A stretch of DNA of 64,000 bases from Pyxicephalus adspersus (taxonomy: Eukaryota > Chordata > Amphibia > Anura > Pyxicephalidae): contig NC_092861.1 of NCBI RefSeq assembly GCF_032062135.1, forward strand, positions 64,769,608-64,833,607. Reading direction: 5' to 3'. Positions 25,440 through 37,487 of this stretch are shown here, in pieces. The first letter of the stretch is position 1; each line of letters starts with the position of its first letter. Position numbers and translations under genes: made by a program. The notes under the pieces were generated by a model, which saw only the letters and a list, made by a program, of their open reading frames with translations, made no database searches and had not been told where the DNA came from.

Positions 25440-28400
25440 TCCAATCTAATCAATCTCCAAGACTCCTGAGTTTGGAGCCAGCTCAACAATTAGGATCACC
25501 AGGTCTATGTACTCGTGCAGGCTGTGTCTGACACGCTGCCTAGTTCTCCTCAGCCGGACTTGGCAGATGAATTATCCAGCGATGGCTCTCACATGTCTGT
25601 CCCCAGTGCACAGACTAGCTCAGCTTGCAGAGATGCTGAACTGCTAGATAGCTTCAAGCAACTTCTACAGCAGGAACTTTCTCAAGCCACAGTCAAGTTA
25701 TCTTTAACTTTGACCAAAGAGATTAGAGAGCTTGGCACCAAAATGCGTACTTTAGAGTAGAAAATGGATAATGCTATCACTGTGATAGATTCCCATGTGC
25801 ACGATTTGAATATGCATCTGAAAGATATGCAGGCCACAATGCTCACTATTGAAGATTTAAGCTACGTACACACGTCAGATTTTTATCGCCCGATAATCGG
25901 CATCGGCCAATTATCGGGCGAAAATCTGCCGTGTGTACAGTCGGTGTCGTCCATCGTCCGGACGACCGACCTGCCGGATCCACGGACGATGGACGACAGC
26001 CGATCCTAATGAAAGGGAAGGGGAGAGCGCGCAGCAGGGTGCCGCTCCGTCGCTCTCCCCCTCCCCTCTCCATAGAGCATGAACGGTGCTGTATGTACAG
26101 CACCGTTCATGCATCGTGCACTCCCTTGTCGTTGGAAAGGATCGTGAAAGATCCTTTCCAACGACAAAAATTGCAAGTGTGTACGCAGCTTTAGAAAACA
26201 GGGATTGAAGGGACAATTTGCGTGTACGGAGGATCCCGGAAACAGTTATTGATTTGCCTGGTTTTATGCTAGCTTTGTTTCAGGAATTTCTTTCTGACTT
26301 TCTACCGGAGAGGCTAGAAATGGACAGAGTCCATCGTGCTACGGAAAGCAGATGGTCCTCGAAGAAACATAGTACTTAAGCCTACCTTTTATAAAACAAA
26401 GGAAGCAATTTTGCAATCTTGGAATAAAAGGGACCTTGTTTTTCAATCTCACCTATAGCAAATCTTTGCGGATTTAGCACTGCAGACGATCCAGAAGGGG
26501 AAAGCTCTTAAGCCCTTTTCTTCAAATAATACAGCGTTTGGATATCAGGTACCGGTGGGGATTTCCCTTTAAATTGCAATTCACACACGGCAACCGCTTC
26601 CACTCCATTTCTACTCCTGATTAATCCCAGGATCTTTTTGAACATCTGCAGCTATGGTCTTCCTCTTTTTCCCACGCAGACAGCTTCTGTCTCCCAAAGG
26701 CCTCCATGTCTGTCTCTCAACTGGCCCACAGCTCTCAAAGATCTGAAGAATGAGGTTGTCCCTTTACTAGCTTACTTGTTGCCAATAGTGATTTCCATAG
26801 TGCGCAGCAGTTTGTTTGCCCGATTGCTAGTTAGCAAATGTGCCATTTACTATGTGCCTTTCTCACAATATTTTGATAGCACTTTATCTATGATTATGTG
26901 CTGCTATTTTTTTTTTTTTTAGGGGATACAAATATGTATGATTGACTAACTCTAGTTATGCTTGTTCCCCTTGGTAGGTCTTGTATATGGGCAAGAACGA
27001 TTTCTGCTTAGCAGATGTAGTTACGCTTATGAAGCTGGTGTCTCCATAAGTTTTGTTTGTTTGTGTTCTGTTTTTTAAAATTGTGTCTTTCCCCTATTTT
27101 TTATTTTCTGGATAAGTCCTTCTAGCTCTAGAGGGCCAAATTGCTATACTTTGCAGGAATTTTGCAACTTGGCACGGTACAGGTGCCTGAAATTTACTCT
27201 ACTTTATGGCTAAAAACAATATCATGATTATATCTCCTGTTCAGGGTTTTAATTCCCCTAATAAAAGGAGTAAGGCTTTCAACTGGTACTCTTCTATAAG
27301 GGCTTATATTTTAGGTCTGCAGGAAACATGTTTTTCAGTTTCAAGGGGGGTTCTAACTGCCTTTTATTGTTCTGTCCCTTTGTGCTGTGATTTTGAATTG
27401 GTGGACCCCATGGGCCGCTATTTAATTCTTCAAGGTAAACTGTATGACGTTGAAGTCATTATAATCAACTACTACGCTCCTAAAAAACATGCAAAAGGTA
27501 CCCTGGTGTTGATTGGAGACTCAAATTTAATTATTGACCCCGAGCTCAACCATTCATTTAAAACAAATTCTGGTCCTACTATACTTGACTCTGGATCATC
27601 CTCAGATTTTTCTGATTTATTAATGCGTTATCATTGGTCTGATGTTTGGAGGAACCTAAAAATACTTGTGACTACTCATTTTACTCTGCATCACATGGCT
27701 GTTTTACTAGAATAGACCATATATTTGTACGGCAACAATTTCTGCCCCAAGTCCCCAAATCTAAAATCTGCTCTGCTTTCCTCTCCTGCTTTGGCCAAAG
27801 AAATTGAACAGGCATTGCTTCAATATTTTGACATGAATAGTTCCTCAGTGGATTTGACACTTATGCTTTGGGACACCCATAAGGCTACCCTACGTGGGGT
27901 TAATATTCAATTATCCTCTCATCAGAAAAAGGCCAGAAAATTGAGGAATTATCTGAAGCTTTGGAAATTTTAGAGGGTAGGATGAAATCTGCTTCATTTA
28001 GCCAACTGTTCAAGGAAATGAAGGGTAGAATTGAAGGGTCTATTGGATTACCAGTTAGAAAAATTAATCCGCTGGTCTAAATGCAATTATTATGCTAGAG
28101 CAAATCATCCCAGCCCTATTTTGGCAAAAGGGCTGTCTCCTAAGCTGGGACGTTCGGATATGAATAAATTGCGTAACCCCAATGGCCAGATTACGGACAA
28201 CCCCACTCAAGTATGTTTTATGTTTTAACCGAATCTGTGGCGGAATTATTGGAAGCCGACACTAGACTAGAAGAAGTTTTACTAGCAATTGACACCTTGA
28301 AATCTTCAAAGTCACTTGGACCTGATGAGTTTTTCGCATTGTACTACACAAAATATTCTGAAATTTTAGCCCCCAATCTGATGCATATGTTTAATTTTTT

Positions 28401-28480
28401 GAAAACCCACCCTTACCATCTTATGTCCTTCTGTTTAGCCCAAACCAAGCAAAAGCAACCAACAATAAGATACAATACAA
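25440..28480 (+). mobile_element. L1-like LINE, ORF1 and 5' ORF2, MITE-interrupted
   Basis: From 25515 an ORF1 frame encodes an acidic N-terminus and coiled coil. It is cut by a 338-bp MITE at 25857-26194 and resumes with ENRD-like and RRIPETVIDLPGFMLALFQE-like sequence. ORF2 begins near 27200, where the endonuclease domain includes ISPVQGFNSPNKRSKAFNW, LGLQETCF, INYYAPKKHAKGTLVLIGDS and a GDSN element. Linker pieces follow to about 28480, where a minus-strand L1 begins. Multiple stops and frame changes make it inactive. Confidence 0.82.
25857..26194. mobile_element. MITE family A, full copy inside L1
   Basis: The left end aagctacgtacacacgtcag and the right end caagtgtgtacgcagcttta form inverted termini with TTTAA/TTTAG-like edges. 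Internal palindromes include tatcgcccgataatcggca against ccaattatcgggcgaaaat. It splits the L1 ORF1 coiled coil from its RNA-binding part, so it inserted after the L1. Confidence 0.88.
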
Positions 28481-28639
28481 AAAAAAAATGCTAACATATG
28501 ACACTAAACCAGTAAAGAGCATATTACAGAGCATAGGAGAAGCACAAACATATTGAGTACCAGCCGACATATCATCACAAACAGTATCAATCATTCTAGT
28601 GTAAAAGGAAGTGTCCAGTAGGCGTCAGGCATTACTATG

Positions 28640-30976
28640 ACAGTATCAAACACAAATGTGCATTGGTCAAAAAGTAGAAAACTTTGTTGGTTCCTGTTTT
28701 TTTAAGAAAGAAAAGAGAGAGAAAAGAGAGCAGAGAAGAGAAAAAGGAGACAAAAAGGGGGAGGAGAAGAGGAGTGCAATGGGGGTGGGTAGGGGATTGT
28801 GGGAGGTACGGGCAGTGGGGGACCCACAAAACATAAGGGCACTAATCAGGTGATCCAAGCAGCCATCTATAAGCGGCTGTACTCTTGAAATCATCCCAGT
28901 AGAACAGATGCGTGCCGGTCTCTGTGATGGCTGCTCCCTTGGTTTTGTCAGTTCTTCCATATATTTTTATGTCATTCACCCTGGAAATCCATTGTTTATT
29001 TGTAGGAGGGACGGTATGTTTCCAATATGGCGGAATACATGCTTTAGCAGCGTTCAGCAATTGACGCAGAAGAGAACGCTTGTATCGTTTTTTGAGATTG
29101 CGGACACATGTAGTAATGCTTATTCAGGCCTATTTTCAATAGATGTCCCCGTCAATTCTTTAATAATTCTAGCAATACCCTCCCAGAAGGGTGTCAGTTA
29201 AGAACAGGTCCAGAAAATATGCATCAGAGTGCCTGTGTGTTTCCCAAATCTCCAACACAAAGAGCTCCGGTGTCCTATACCATCTTGGAAACAACTTATA
29301 ATTTGTCTCTTGATAGCGGTAACTGATAGAGGCCTTGTGACTATAGTATAAAACACGCTCTGCCTGTTTGTCATTAAAGGTAATACCTAGATCCTGCTCC
29401 CATCTGGAGAGAAACATAGGCATAGACACATCACCAGATGTCAAAAGCAGTTTATAGACATAGGATAGGACTCCCCTTAGAGCGTCCCCAGGCATGCACA
29501 AATTTTTCATGGGGGTGAGGGGTCTATGGAAAACTTGGGCAGAGGGCAGCGAGGTGAGAAAATACTTGAATTGTATTTTTCTACAGTTGTCTAGTGGAGA
29601 GAGGGAGTGATCCCGTTGAAGCGTAACAATCAGGGTCCAGATGCAGGGTCCAAATCAGGGTCCAAATGCATGGCTCTAAAAATATTTCGTTCATTCCACT
29701 GCTTAAAGACCGGGTTTGTCCTACTAGTGGGGAAGTCAGGGTGGCCAATTATAGGGGACATCAGGGAAGGGAATGTCTCAGTTTCCTCACTGTGAAAATA
29801 TTTAGACTACTTTCAGTGTTGCTCCAATCAATGGTGGGGACGGAAGAAAATGCAGGCTTCTGGGGGAGACCATGCTACAGTGCTTAGTAAAATGGGAGAC
29901 ACAGAATTCTGCAATCTCACCCATCCCTTAACAGCAGTGTGTCTGCACCAATCCACCAGACGGGTCAAGTGGACCGCTCTGTGGTATAAAATCGGGTGAG
30001 GGAAAGCCATCCCACCTTTGTCTTTCGGGAGGCGCAGGAGAAAATTGTTAAGTCTAGGAGTGTCGGTGGACCATCGTGGAACGAATTTGAGAAATTCAGA
30101 TATAAATTTGTGTAGTATGTGAGGGGGTATATGGACAGGTGAGGCCATATTAGGGTATATGGACAGGTAAGGCCTATCCATTAGGGCGCTGTATCCATGG
30201 GAAAGTCAAGCCAATTCCGAATGTTAGACCATTCATACTCTGAATGGTCTAAGGTTATTAGTGGTGTACCCCAGGGTTCAGTGTTGAGACCTTTACTGTT
30301 TAACATCTTTATAAATGATATAGAGTTGGGGATTAATCCATTAGGGCGCTGTATCCATGGGAAAGTCAAGCCAATTCCGAATGTTAGTAGGGTCTGTGCC
30401 CAACATGGTAAACAGCGCAGGAAGTTGTGTTGGAAGGAAGTTGATGGAGGACAGAAGTCTTAACACCTTTTGACACAAGCACATGGAACGAATCAGTTCC
30501 AGCAAAGGGCACAGTATGCAGCGCATACGCGGAGTTTGTGCAGAAACATCAGGCAACAATTGTATGCTCGCCCCATCAAAATCAATAGGACCATGGAACC
30601 ATGCCTTCCTCATAATCTCCTCTTTCAAAGTGTAGTATTGAACACGGCATAACACATCCTTAGGCAGATTAGAGCTTCTATCACGAATGCTGCGAAACCT
30701 GTGTACCCAGTCAAGTTCAATGGCCGTATCTGGTGGGCGGTCAAGAAGCATAATAAAAACAGCAATAACAGTGGTACGCAGGTCAGCGTTAGCTGTAGCT
30801 GTAGGGATATCCCGCAAACAGACATTATTCCTGCGGCTACGGTTTTCCAAGTCATCAGTTCGTATATACAGGGAAGTAAGTTGTGAACGCATTTCTCCCA
30901 TAGAATTATCCAGGGAAGTGACAGATGACTGGATTGTACATGTTGAGGTTTCCAAGGTGGTGACCCTACCAGCCAC
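28640..30976 (-). mobile_element. L1-like LINE, ORF1 joined to ORF2 3' end
   Basis: On the minus strand an ORF1 frame (30976-30341) contains the ENRSRRNNVCLRDIP motif and PPDTAIELDWVHRFR. Directly downstream come ORF2 C-terminal blocks at 30180-29830 (RLPKDKGGMAFPHPILYHRA), 29510-29170 (FLSRWEQDLGITFNDKQAE, YKLFPRWYRTPELF) and 29060-28670 (PPTNKQWISRVNDI). The endonuclease and reverse transcriptase are missing, so this is an internal deletion derivative. A 52-bp direct repeat with a CR1 fragment between its copies interrupts it at 30176-30387. Confidence 0.82.
30176..30387. repeat. 52-bp direct repeat flanking a copied CR1 piece
   Basis: 30176-30227 and 30336-30387 are the same 52 bases (both contain ttagggcgctgtatccatgg). 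Between them, 30231-30335 matches 31206-31310 of the nearby CR1-like element over 105 bases with one difference (gttgagacc here, gttgggacc there). The structure is a short CR1 fragment inserted in the L1 copy with duplication of its target. Confidence 0.9.
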
Positions 30977-30999
30977 CGCAGTTACAGTTGTCAGACAAA

Positions 31000-32338
31000 T
31001 TTACTCTCTTTTTATGAGGAAGTAAGTAAACAGGTAGACAAGAGAATAGCAGTTGATATAGTGTACTTGGACTTTTCTAAAGCATTTGATACTGTACCCC
31101 ACAGACGGGTAATATGCAAGTTAGGGTCAATAGGTTTACAAAAGTCAATCTGTAAATGGATAGGGAACTGGCTTAAAGATCGCATCCAGAGAGTTGTAAA
31201 TAATGATTCATACTCTGAATGGTCTAAGGTTATTAGTGGTGTACCCCAGGGTTCAGTGTTGGGACCTTTACTGTTTAACATCTTTATAAATGATATAGAG
31301 TTGGGGATTAAAAGTACCACTTCTGTGTTTGCAGATGACACCAAACAAGGTAATGGAATTATGTCCATACAGGATGTCTATAATCTACAAGCAGACCTGG
31401 ATGTACTGTATGATTGGGCAGCCAAGTGGCAAATGACATTTAATATAGATAAATGTAGAATTATGCACTTGGGAGCTAAAAACATGCATGCTTCATACTG
31501 TCCAGGGGTAATACATTTAGGGGAGTCAGAAGTGGAAAAGGATCTGGGGGTTCTGGTGGATCATAGACTTAATGACAGCATGCAATGCCAAGCTGCAATA
31601 TCTAAACCTAGCAAAGTACTTTCTTGTATTAAGAGAGGAATAGACTGCAGAGATTGAGACACTACCCTGCCCCTGTACAAAGCATTGGTCAGACCACATC
31701 TGGAATATGCAGTCCAGTTTTGGGCACCAGTTCACAAAAAAGACATTGTTGAATTGGAGAGAGTGCAGAGAAGGGCAACTAAACTAATAAAAGGAATGGA
31801 GGAGCTCAGCTATGAGAAGAGATTAGCTTAACTGGATCTATTTTCCCTTGAGAAGAGAAGTTTAAGGGGGGATATGATCACCCTGTATAAATATATAAAC
31901 GGTTTATATAGAGAACTCTTCCCCATTATTTACTTTGAGATCATTACAAAGGACAAGAGAGCACTCTTTGCATCTGGAGGAAAAGAAGTTTAAACTCCCA
32001 ATAAAGAAGGGATTCTTCACTGTAAGGTCTGTAAAAATGTGGAATCGGCTCCCTCAGGAAGTAGTTTCAGCAAACTACTATAGATTTCTTAAAGAAAAAG
32101 CTAGATGTTTTTCTAGAAGCACAGAATATAACTGGGTAATAAGGCTCTAAATTAAAAATACCAGTGACTGTTTATCAAAGGAACCTCCGCTTGCCTCATG
32201 GAATCAGGAAGGAATTTTTATCCCTCTGGACCAACTATGTCTTATAGGGTTTTATATCTTGGATATGTTTTTTTCCCTAGTGGTTGAACTTGATGGACCT
32301 ATGTCTTTTTTTAACCTAACCTACTATGTAACTATCCA
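31000..32338 (+). mobile_element. CR1-like LINE, 5'-truncated, near-intact RT
   Basis: The frame from 31061 encodes reverse transcriptase motifs YLDFSKAFDTVPHR, SGVPQGSVLGPLLFNIFIND and FADDTKQG, where FADD is the catalytic motif. After a stop at about 31656 it continues with [35 protein letters not shown] and a C-terminal tail to about 32150. The 3' end runs into ttaacctaacctactatgta, typical of CR1-like elements in amphibians. There are few disabling changes, so it is relatively young. The 5' end abuts the L1 ORF1. Confidence 0.9.
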
Positions 32339-32447
32339 ACAACTGGACATGACCTCTAAGGAATAATGAGGTCCTTGTATGAGCAGGCTAATTCTCATCC
32401 AGTACAAGGATCTCAATATTCCTTAGTGGTCATGTTCAATGTTTGGA
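32335..32447. repeat. long hairpin related to the 92-bp minisatellite
   Basis: tccaacaactggacatgacc... (32335-32379) and ...ggtcatgttcaatgtttgga (32403-32447) are inverted repeats. The inner 32 positions differ at only 3, around a 23-base loop. The loop and right arm (gcaggctaattctcatccag, tacaagga, agtggtcatg) match the monomer of the array at 33868-34261. It sits immediately after the CR1 3' end. Confidence 0.75.
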
Positions 32448-32460
32448 TAGAAAATACCCC

Positions 32461-33420
32461 ATTACATATACCGTGTTTCCCCGATGATAAGGCAGGGCCA
32501 TCAAATAAGACAGCCCCCCCTTTTTAGGGCACCTTCCTTTCCAGATATTTCTATCCATCTCATTTTATTCCATATAGAATTGTATTAAAATTTGTTACAC
32601 TGTATGAGCTTTTTATGTTCTACCTGAAAGAGCACCCTGATGGAAGACATATGTTCAATAAAGAGTGTAAAGGATAGTTCATATGTAATAAGCATGGAAG
32701 GTCAGTTTGTCCTATTGAAAAGCATGGCAGGTGGGTGTTATATTGAAATATGAAGAATTATCACTAAAAGCTAAAGTTATTACACTATGGACCTTGTAAT
32801 AGAAATGTGTTTTGGGAAATCACTTGTTAGAGTATTATATGTAATGATTTATCTATATACTAATCCCACTAATCTGTATTCAGTATAGATGCATTGTGTT
32901 GTAGAAAATACATTTACATAATACATCACCTTTTCATTTCACAAATCTATAATGAGCATTATCACACTAAGGATGATTGCTGTAATTTCCTATGAAGGAG
33001 GATGCCGTGTGATGCCTCTGGCTCATCTCCTGTCCTATACAGAAGTGTGTATTTCTATATAAGCACACACCGGTTCTGGTACTGCCAGACACAATAACAG
33101 AATGTAATTCCAACAAATGAAGTATGACGTGTACAGCGATTGACACCAGCTGCTATGAATAGTCAGCCTCTATTATTTGGGGACTACCGGCGAACCCCCA
33201 GTAAATCTAGAGATGTCCTATATGAAGTCAGACACACCATGGCCCTGTGTTACCCCTCTCTGCTCCCTGTACACACACATTACTAGCACCATTATTATCA
33301 CAGGGCCCCCTATCACATGAATACTTCCCACATGGGAATCTGGGCCATCCCCCAAATATAGAGATCACAGCACCGAGCCTGCTCTCTGCCCCAGCCCAGG
33401 CAGCATTGCAGAGGAAAGGA
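32461..33420. other. intergenic stretch, nothing firm
   Basis: A fragment resembling the common ccgtgtttccccgatgataa / ataagacag repeat lies at 32468-32530. Otherwise no gene or RNA is seen. GC content rises toward the promoter-like block. Confidence 0.45.
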
Positions 33421-33779
33421 GAAAACATGTCATGACAGAACTTTACAACCGAATCAGAACCAGGAGACCAAACACTGAGCGTACAGCACTAAGGATTTAC
33501 CAGCCAAGCCCGTCCATACCTGTGCTCTAATGCTGTCACTGTATGGCTGGACATCTCTGCCACTGGAAAGCGGACAATTAAACTGACAACTTCCCCCCCA
33601 ACAACTATCCGTTAGTTCCCCTCCAGTACAAGCACCCGGAAGTGGTGGCAACCAGAGAACCGGAAGTGGGCGGGGCTACAAGGATCAAACTTGAAGCCCG
33701 GGAAACTGCATTTTAATAGCAGGAAAATGGATTACTAATCTCCTCACACAACAAAACAGGAATATGTCTGCGTGATTTT
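33420..33779. promoter_or_regulatory. housekeeping-type promoter-like block
   Basis: Local GC is well above the surroundings. Two ETS-family sites (ccggaagtg, near 33636 and 33659) and a GC box (gggcggggc, about 33668) lie within 45 bases. On the minus strand a plausible first exon ends at a CAG/gtatgg donor near 33522 and contains an ATG with 11 further codons. No downstream exon was identified. It may be the orphaned promoter of znf451 or of an unknown transcript. It is truncated on the right by a MITE end at 33780. Confidence 0.4.
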
Positions 33780-33866
33780 GGTTACTTTTTTACGAACGAT
33801 TTTTTGCCCAATCGATCGTTCGTCGTTCGATTGGAACGATAAAAATTGGAAGTGTGTACGCACCTT
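33780..33866. mobile_element. MITE family E end, identical to window start
   Basis: These 87 bases are identical to positions 1-87. Only one end of the element is present, abutting the promoter-like block on the left and the minisatellite on the right. Confidence 0.75.
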
Positions 33867-33867
33867 T

Positions 33868-34261
33868 AGTGGTAAGGTCCAGCATTTGGATAAAAAATAG
33901 CTTGCTCATGTTTGAGAAAGCTAATTCCCATCCAGTACAAGGAACTTTTCATGCATCTTAGTGGTAAGCTCCGGGTTTAAGGATAGGAAATAGCCTCCTC
34001 ATATATGACCAGGCTAATTCCTATCCAGTACAAGGACCTTATGATGCCTGCCAGTGGTTAGCTCTGGTATAAGGATAGGAAATAGCCAAAAGCCTGCTCA
34101 TATATAACAACGTTAGATCCCATCTGGTAGACAGATCATTTTCTTAGTGGTCAGGTCCAGTATAAGGATAGGAAATAGCCCGTTCATTTAAAACAAGGCT
34201 AATTCCTTTCAAGTACAAGGACCTCATCATTTTATTGGTCAGGTCTAGTATAAGGATAGGA
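33868..34261. repeat. minisatellite, about 92-bp period
   Basis: agtggt/attggt unit starts occur at 33868, 33960, 34053, 34146 and 34234. Each unit contains variants of ggtccagtataaggatagga, aatagcctgctcatata, ggctaattcctatccagtac and aaggacctcat. There are just over four diverged units. A related inverted unit lies at 32335-32447. Confidence 0.85.
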
Positions 34262-34649
34262 TCCACTAGATGGAAATAACCCTGGATATATATGATTTAG
34301 AGAACCATAAAACTACAGTAGGGGTCCCCGGTTGACTCCAGAGAGCTGGAATACATGCCCGAGCCATAATATCTTGGCGATTGAGCATAAAATTACTGTA
34401 GGTGAACCAGAGAAGCATGAAGAATGCAGCTCAAAAGGGATCTCATGATCTGTAAATTTTTGCATACTGTGATAAACCTGAGATCAAAAAAAGTTTTTTT
34501 GGGACACTCAAAAAATATTTGAAGGAGCATGCCTAGCTCTTCATTGCAGTATCAAAACCTGTGGGACTTCTACGATGAAAAACTGGATAAAAGTGTCAGG
34601 ACTCTGTACCATCGAGTGAGGTTTTTGTATCCTAGGTCTTGGTAGGCAG

Positions 34650-36175
34650 TACTCAGAGGATTAATGGGCAAAGAGAAACAACATGGAGATTTGTTCTTGC
34701 ACTATACCAAAGTCCCTTTCCCATCTTTGTAAGTACAGTAGAATCAGGTTCTGGAACAATCATTGCCACATATAGCAAGGACACTGCCTGGTATACAGGA
34801 CCATGAACTGAACAAAATTGCTCCAAAACAGTAAAAGAACAGAGAAATTGGTCTGGTGATGATAGAAAGTGTATAAAATGTCTGATCTGGATAATGTGCC
34901 AGAAACCCAGAGGAGCAAACTCAGTCATCTTCCATCTCTGATATGGAGGGCCAATAGGTTCTGTGATAAAAAAAAATCAAGCAAATGAAGTGGCTTGCTC
35001 TGTTAAGTATCTGTATCCAGAGTCCATCAGGCTGGGACAGAAGGTAGGGTTGCCAAGTAGAGGAAAGAGTGGGGATAGTGGGGGTAAGATATTGGTCAGA
35101 TTGGATGAGAGCAGAGGGGGGGGGGGGGGGGGTATCATTACACCATGGCAGTGTGATTAACACTAAGGGAACAGCAATAGGTAGGGCCTGGAGTACATTT
35201 AGGCTGTACCACCATTTTCTGAAGTTTACAATGGATGAAACACAAAAAGGTGCCTGTATTCCATTTAGAGACCTCTTGACGTAAACAATGTAGGAGTTAG
35301 GAGCAAAATCCACAGGCCATTTGAAAAGGAAAGAGATGCAGGTTTGTATAATTCACTAAAGGAATGCCCTCTTTGAGATCAAACAGCATTACCTAAGATC
35401 TACTGCATTTGTTTACAAATGCCAAAAAAGTATGTTGGCATTTTGTCCAAGCAGCTTTAGCCTTATCAAGACAGTTAGCAGTGCTTCTCTAGCTACGAAA
35501 AGTTTGGAGTCAAGATCAACAAAAAATTAATTGTTTGTGGGAGGACTCTAGAATCTGAATACCTGCAAAAGGGTTATTATACACATCTCATGCTCCTTTT
35601 TGCAATGTGTTCCATGGCTAATCAGAATCCCCCGCATGAAAAGTTGGTGTGCCCCCCAGACAGCTGGTTGTACATCTGGAGAAGTAGATATCGTTACACT
35701 GTTCTTGGGCTTTCACAGAGTGATGAGGATGACCCCATTTTTATGTAGCATGACAGTACTTAACTTCAGTGTGCCTGGAAATATCTAGCAGTAGGTGGAT
35801 TTCAGCACAATCAAAATCAAATGGGTCTTTGAGCCATGCTTTTTGTATAGTTGTTACAGCAAATAAAATGAACTTCACAGATCACATCACTGGGCATAGC
35901 GGATGACTGTGACATAGAGTCAGGGACTCTATGTACTTAATCTCCAGAGCTGTTGTCACGGGTTTATCCAATAGGAAATTGAAGATAACAGTGATGGTAG
36001 CTTTCGGATCCGAAGATGAGGTAGCCTCTGGCTGACTTGCAACCCGGATATTATTTCTGCAGTTGTGATTAAGGTAATGGTAGAGCGCTGAAGACTTGTA
36101 TGAATTTGTAGTAAGAAATCCTTGCAGAGGCAGACATAGAATCACGGGACCCGCATATTGTGTGGGCGCCATCTT
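34650..36175 (-). mobile_element. L1-like LINE, strongly degenerate
   Basis: On the minus strand an ORF1-like piece (36172-35882) contains RNNIRVASQPEATSSSDPKA and FNFLLDKPVTTALEIKYI. ORF2 C-terminal-like pieces follow at 35313-34921 and 34928-34653. A G-run at 35116-35132 lies inside. As in the L1 at 28640-30976, the endonuclease and most of the reverse transcriptase are missing. It is older and more decayed. Confidence 0.65.
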
Positions 36176-36779
36176 TGACTAAAAATCTGGAATGCCTGGG
36201 TCTCTACAGCCAAAAAAATACTGTGGGAGACCCATGCAGAACGACTGCATGAATTAGGCAAGAGTGCTGTGTCTGCTGGGCTAAGTGAGGGGGGGGGCAA
36301 GTAAAGAATGGCAGGAAGGGATAACAGGTGGACTGTAAAACAGCAGGGTCAGCCATGGAGCTGCAGGGAGTTGCATCCTCACCCCACCATTGCTAGGCTA
36401 TCTCCCCTGCACCACCTGACATTTTTGGGTGTGTGTGCTTTTATATTTTGGTTGTCAATGAAGGCCCATTCACAACAGGGTCAAATATGAATGGGCTACC
36501 TAACACGCTTTGAAGGAGCATGTGCCATTAGGCAGCACACTGTACATGTTGAACTGCAAAGCACATCAGTCCCCAAAGTGCATTAGGGTGCCATTCAGAA
36601 TGAATTGCACTGAATGTTCTTTACTGTGTTACTACAATGCAGCAATTTTATTATTTCATAAAGAAACCTATACCAGGAAATCAAAAATGGGTGTTATACC
36701 CAACTTCTTTGCCAACAAAAAGAATGATAGTTGAGTTGCCTGGTGTCATTGCTGAGCCAGAAACTGAAACCTTTCAGGA

Positions 36780-37045
36780 TTCTATCCAATGATGCACGAG
36801 GCATGAACGAGCACTGTATATACAGCAGCGTTCTGCTCTATGGAGAGGGGAGGGGGAGAACGGCGGAGTGGCACCCCACTGCGCTCTCTCCCCTTTCACT
36901 TCCAGTATGATCGTTTGTCGTCCATAGATCTGCCAGGGCGGTCTTCCAGACGATGGACGACGAGCCCTGTACACATGCAAAATTCTCGGCCAATATCAGC
37001 TCTGAGCCGACTATCGTACGAGAACCATTGCATGTGTGTACTTTA
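36780..37045. mobile_element. MITE family A, partial, inverted
   Basis: Relative to 25857-26194 this copy is reversed: the gcacgaggcatgaacgagca and ctctatggagaggggagg blocks come first, and the tgagccgactatcgtacgag and catgtgtgtac blocks come last. The end carrying the ggaaaggat hairpin is missing. Confidence 0.75.
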
Positions 37046-37392
37046 TTATGTGTAAAAATCCACATCAATTGAAATATATGTATGTAGATCTGCTTTAAAG
37101 AATATATTTAATAAAAGAGAATAAAATACAAAAAATACTGATCTGTTCTGTGGAACTATAGCTTTCAATGCTAAACATTCTTGGTGATACATGGAGGAAC
37201 AAATTCAGAATCCCAATGCTGTCCAATTATAGCTGTAAAATGAAGAAAAAAAAGTTGATTAAATCAGAACATATGAACCTATAATTCAAGATAACCATAG
37301 AACATACAGTATTTGCTCTTAGAATCTGGGTATATATTGGCCTGAAATGACAAGTACTGGATCCCATCACAGTGCCATGGAAAGTTACACCN

Positions 37393-37487
37393 NNNNNNNN
37401 NNNNNNNNNNNNNNNNNNNNNNNNNNNNNNNNNNNNNNNNNNNNNNNNNNNNNNNNNNNNNNNNNNNNNNNNNNNNNNNNNNNNNNN
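37393..37487. other. assembly gap (N run)
   Basis: 95 unspecified bases. Any open frame crossing it is an artefact. It lies just before the shuffled znf451 exons. Confidence 0.99.

Noticed and set aside
33868..34261. CRISPR-like array of spaced repeats
   Set aside because: The units are contiguous diverged minisatellite monomers of about 92 bp in a vertebrate genome, with no constant repeat/spacer alternation.
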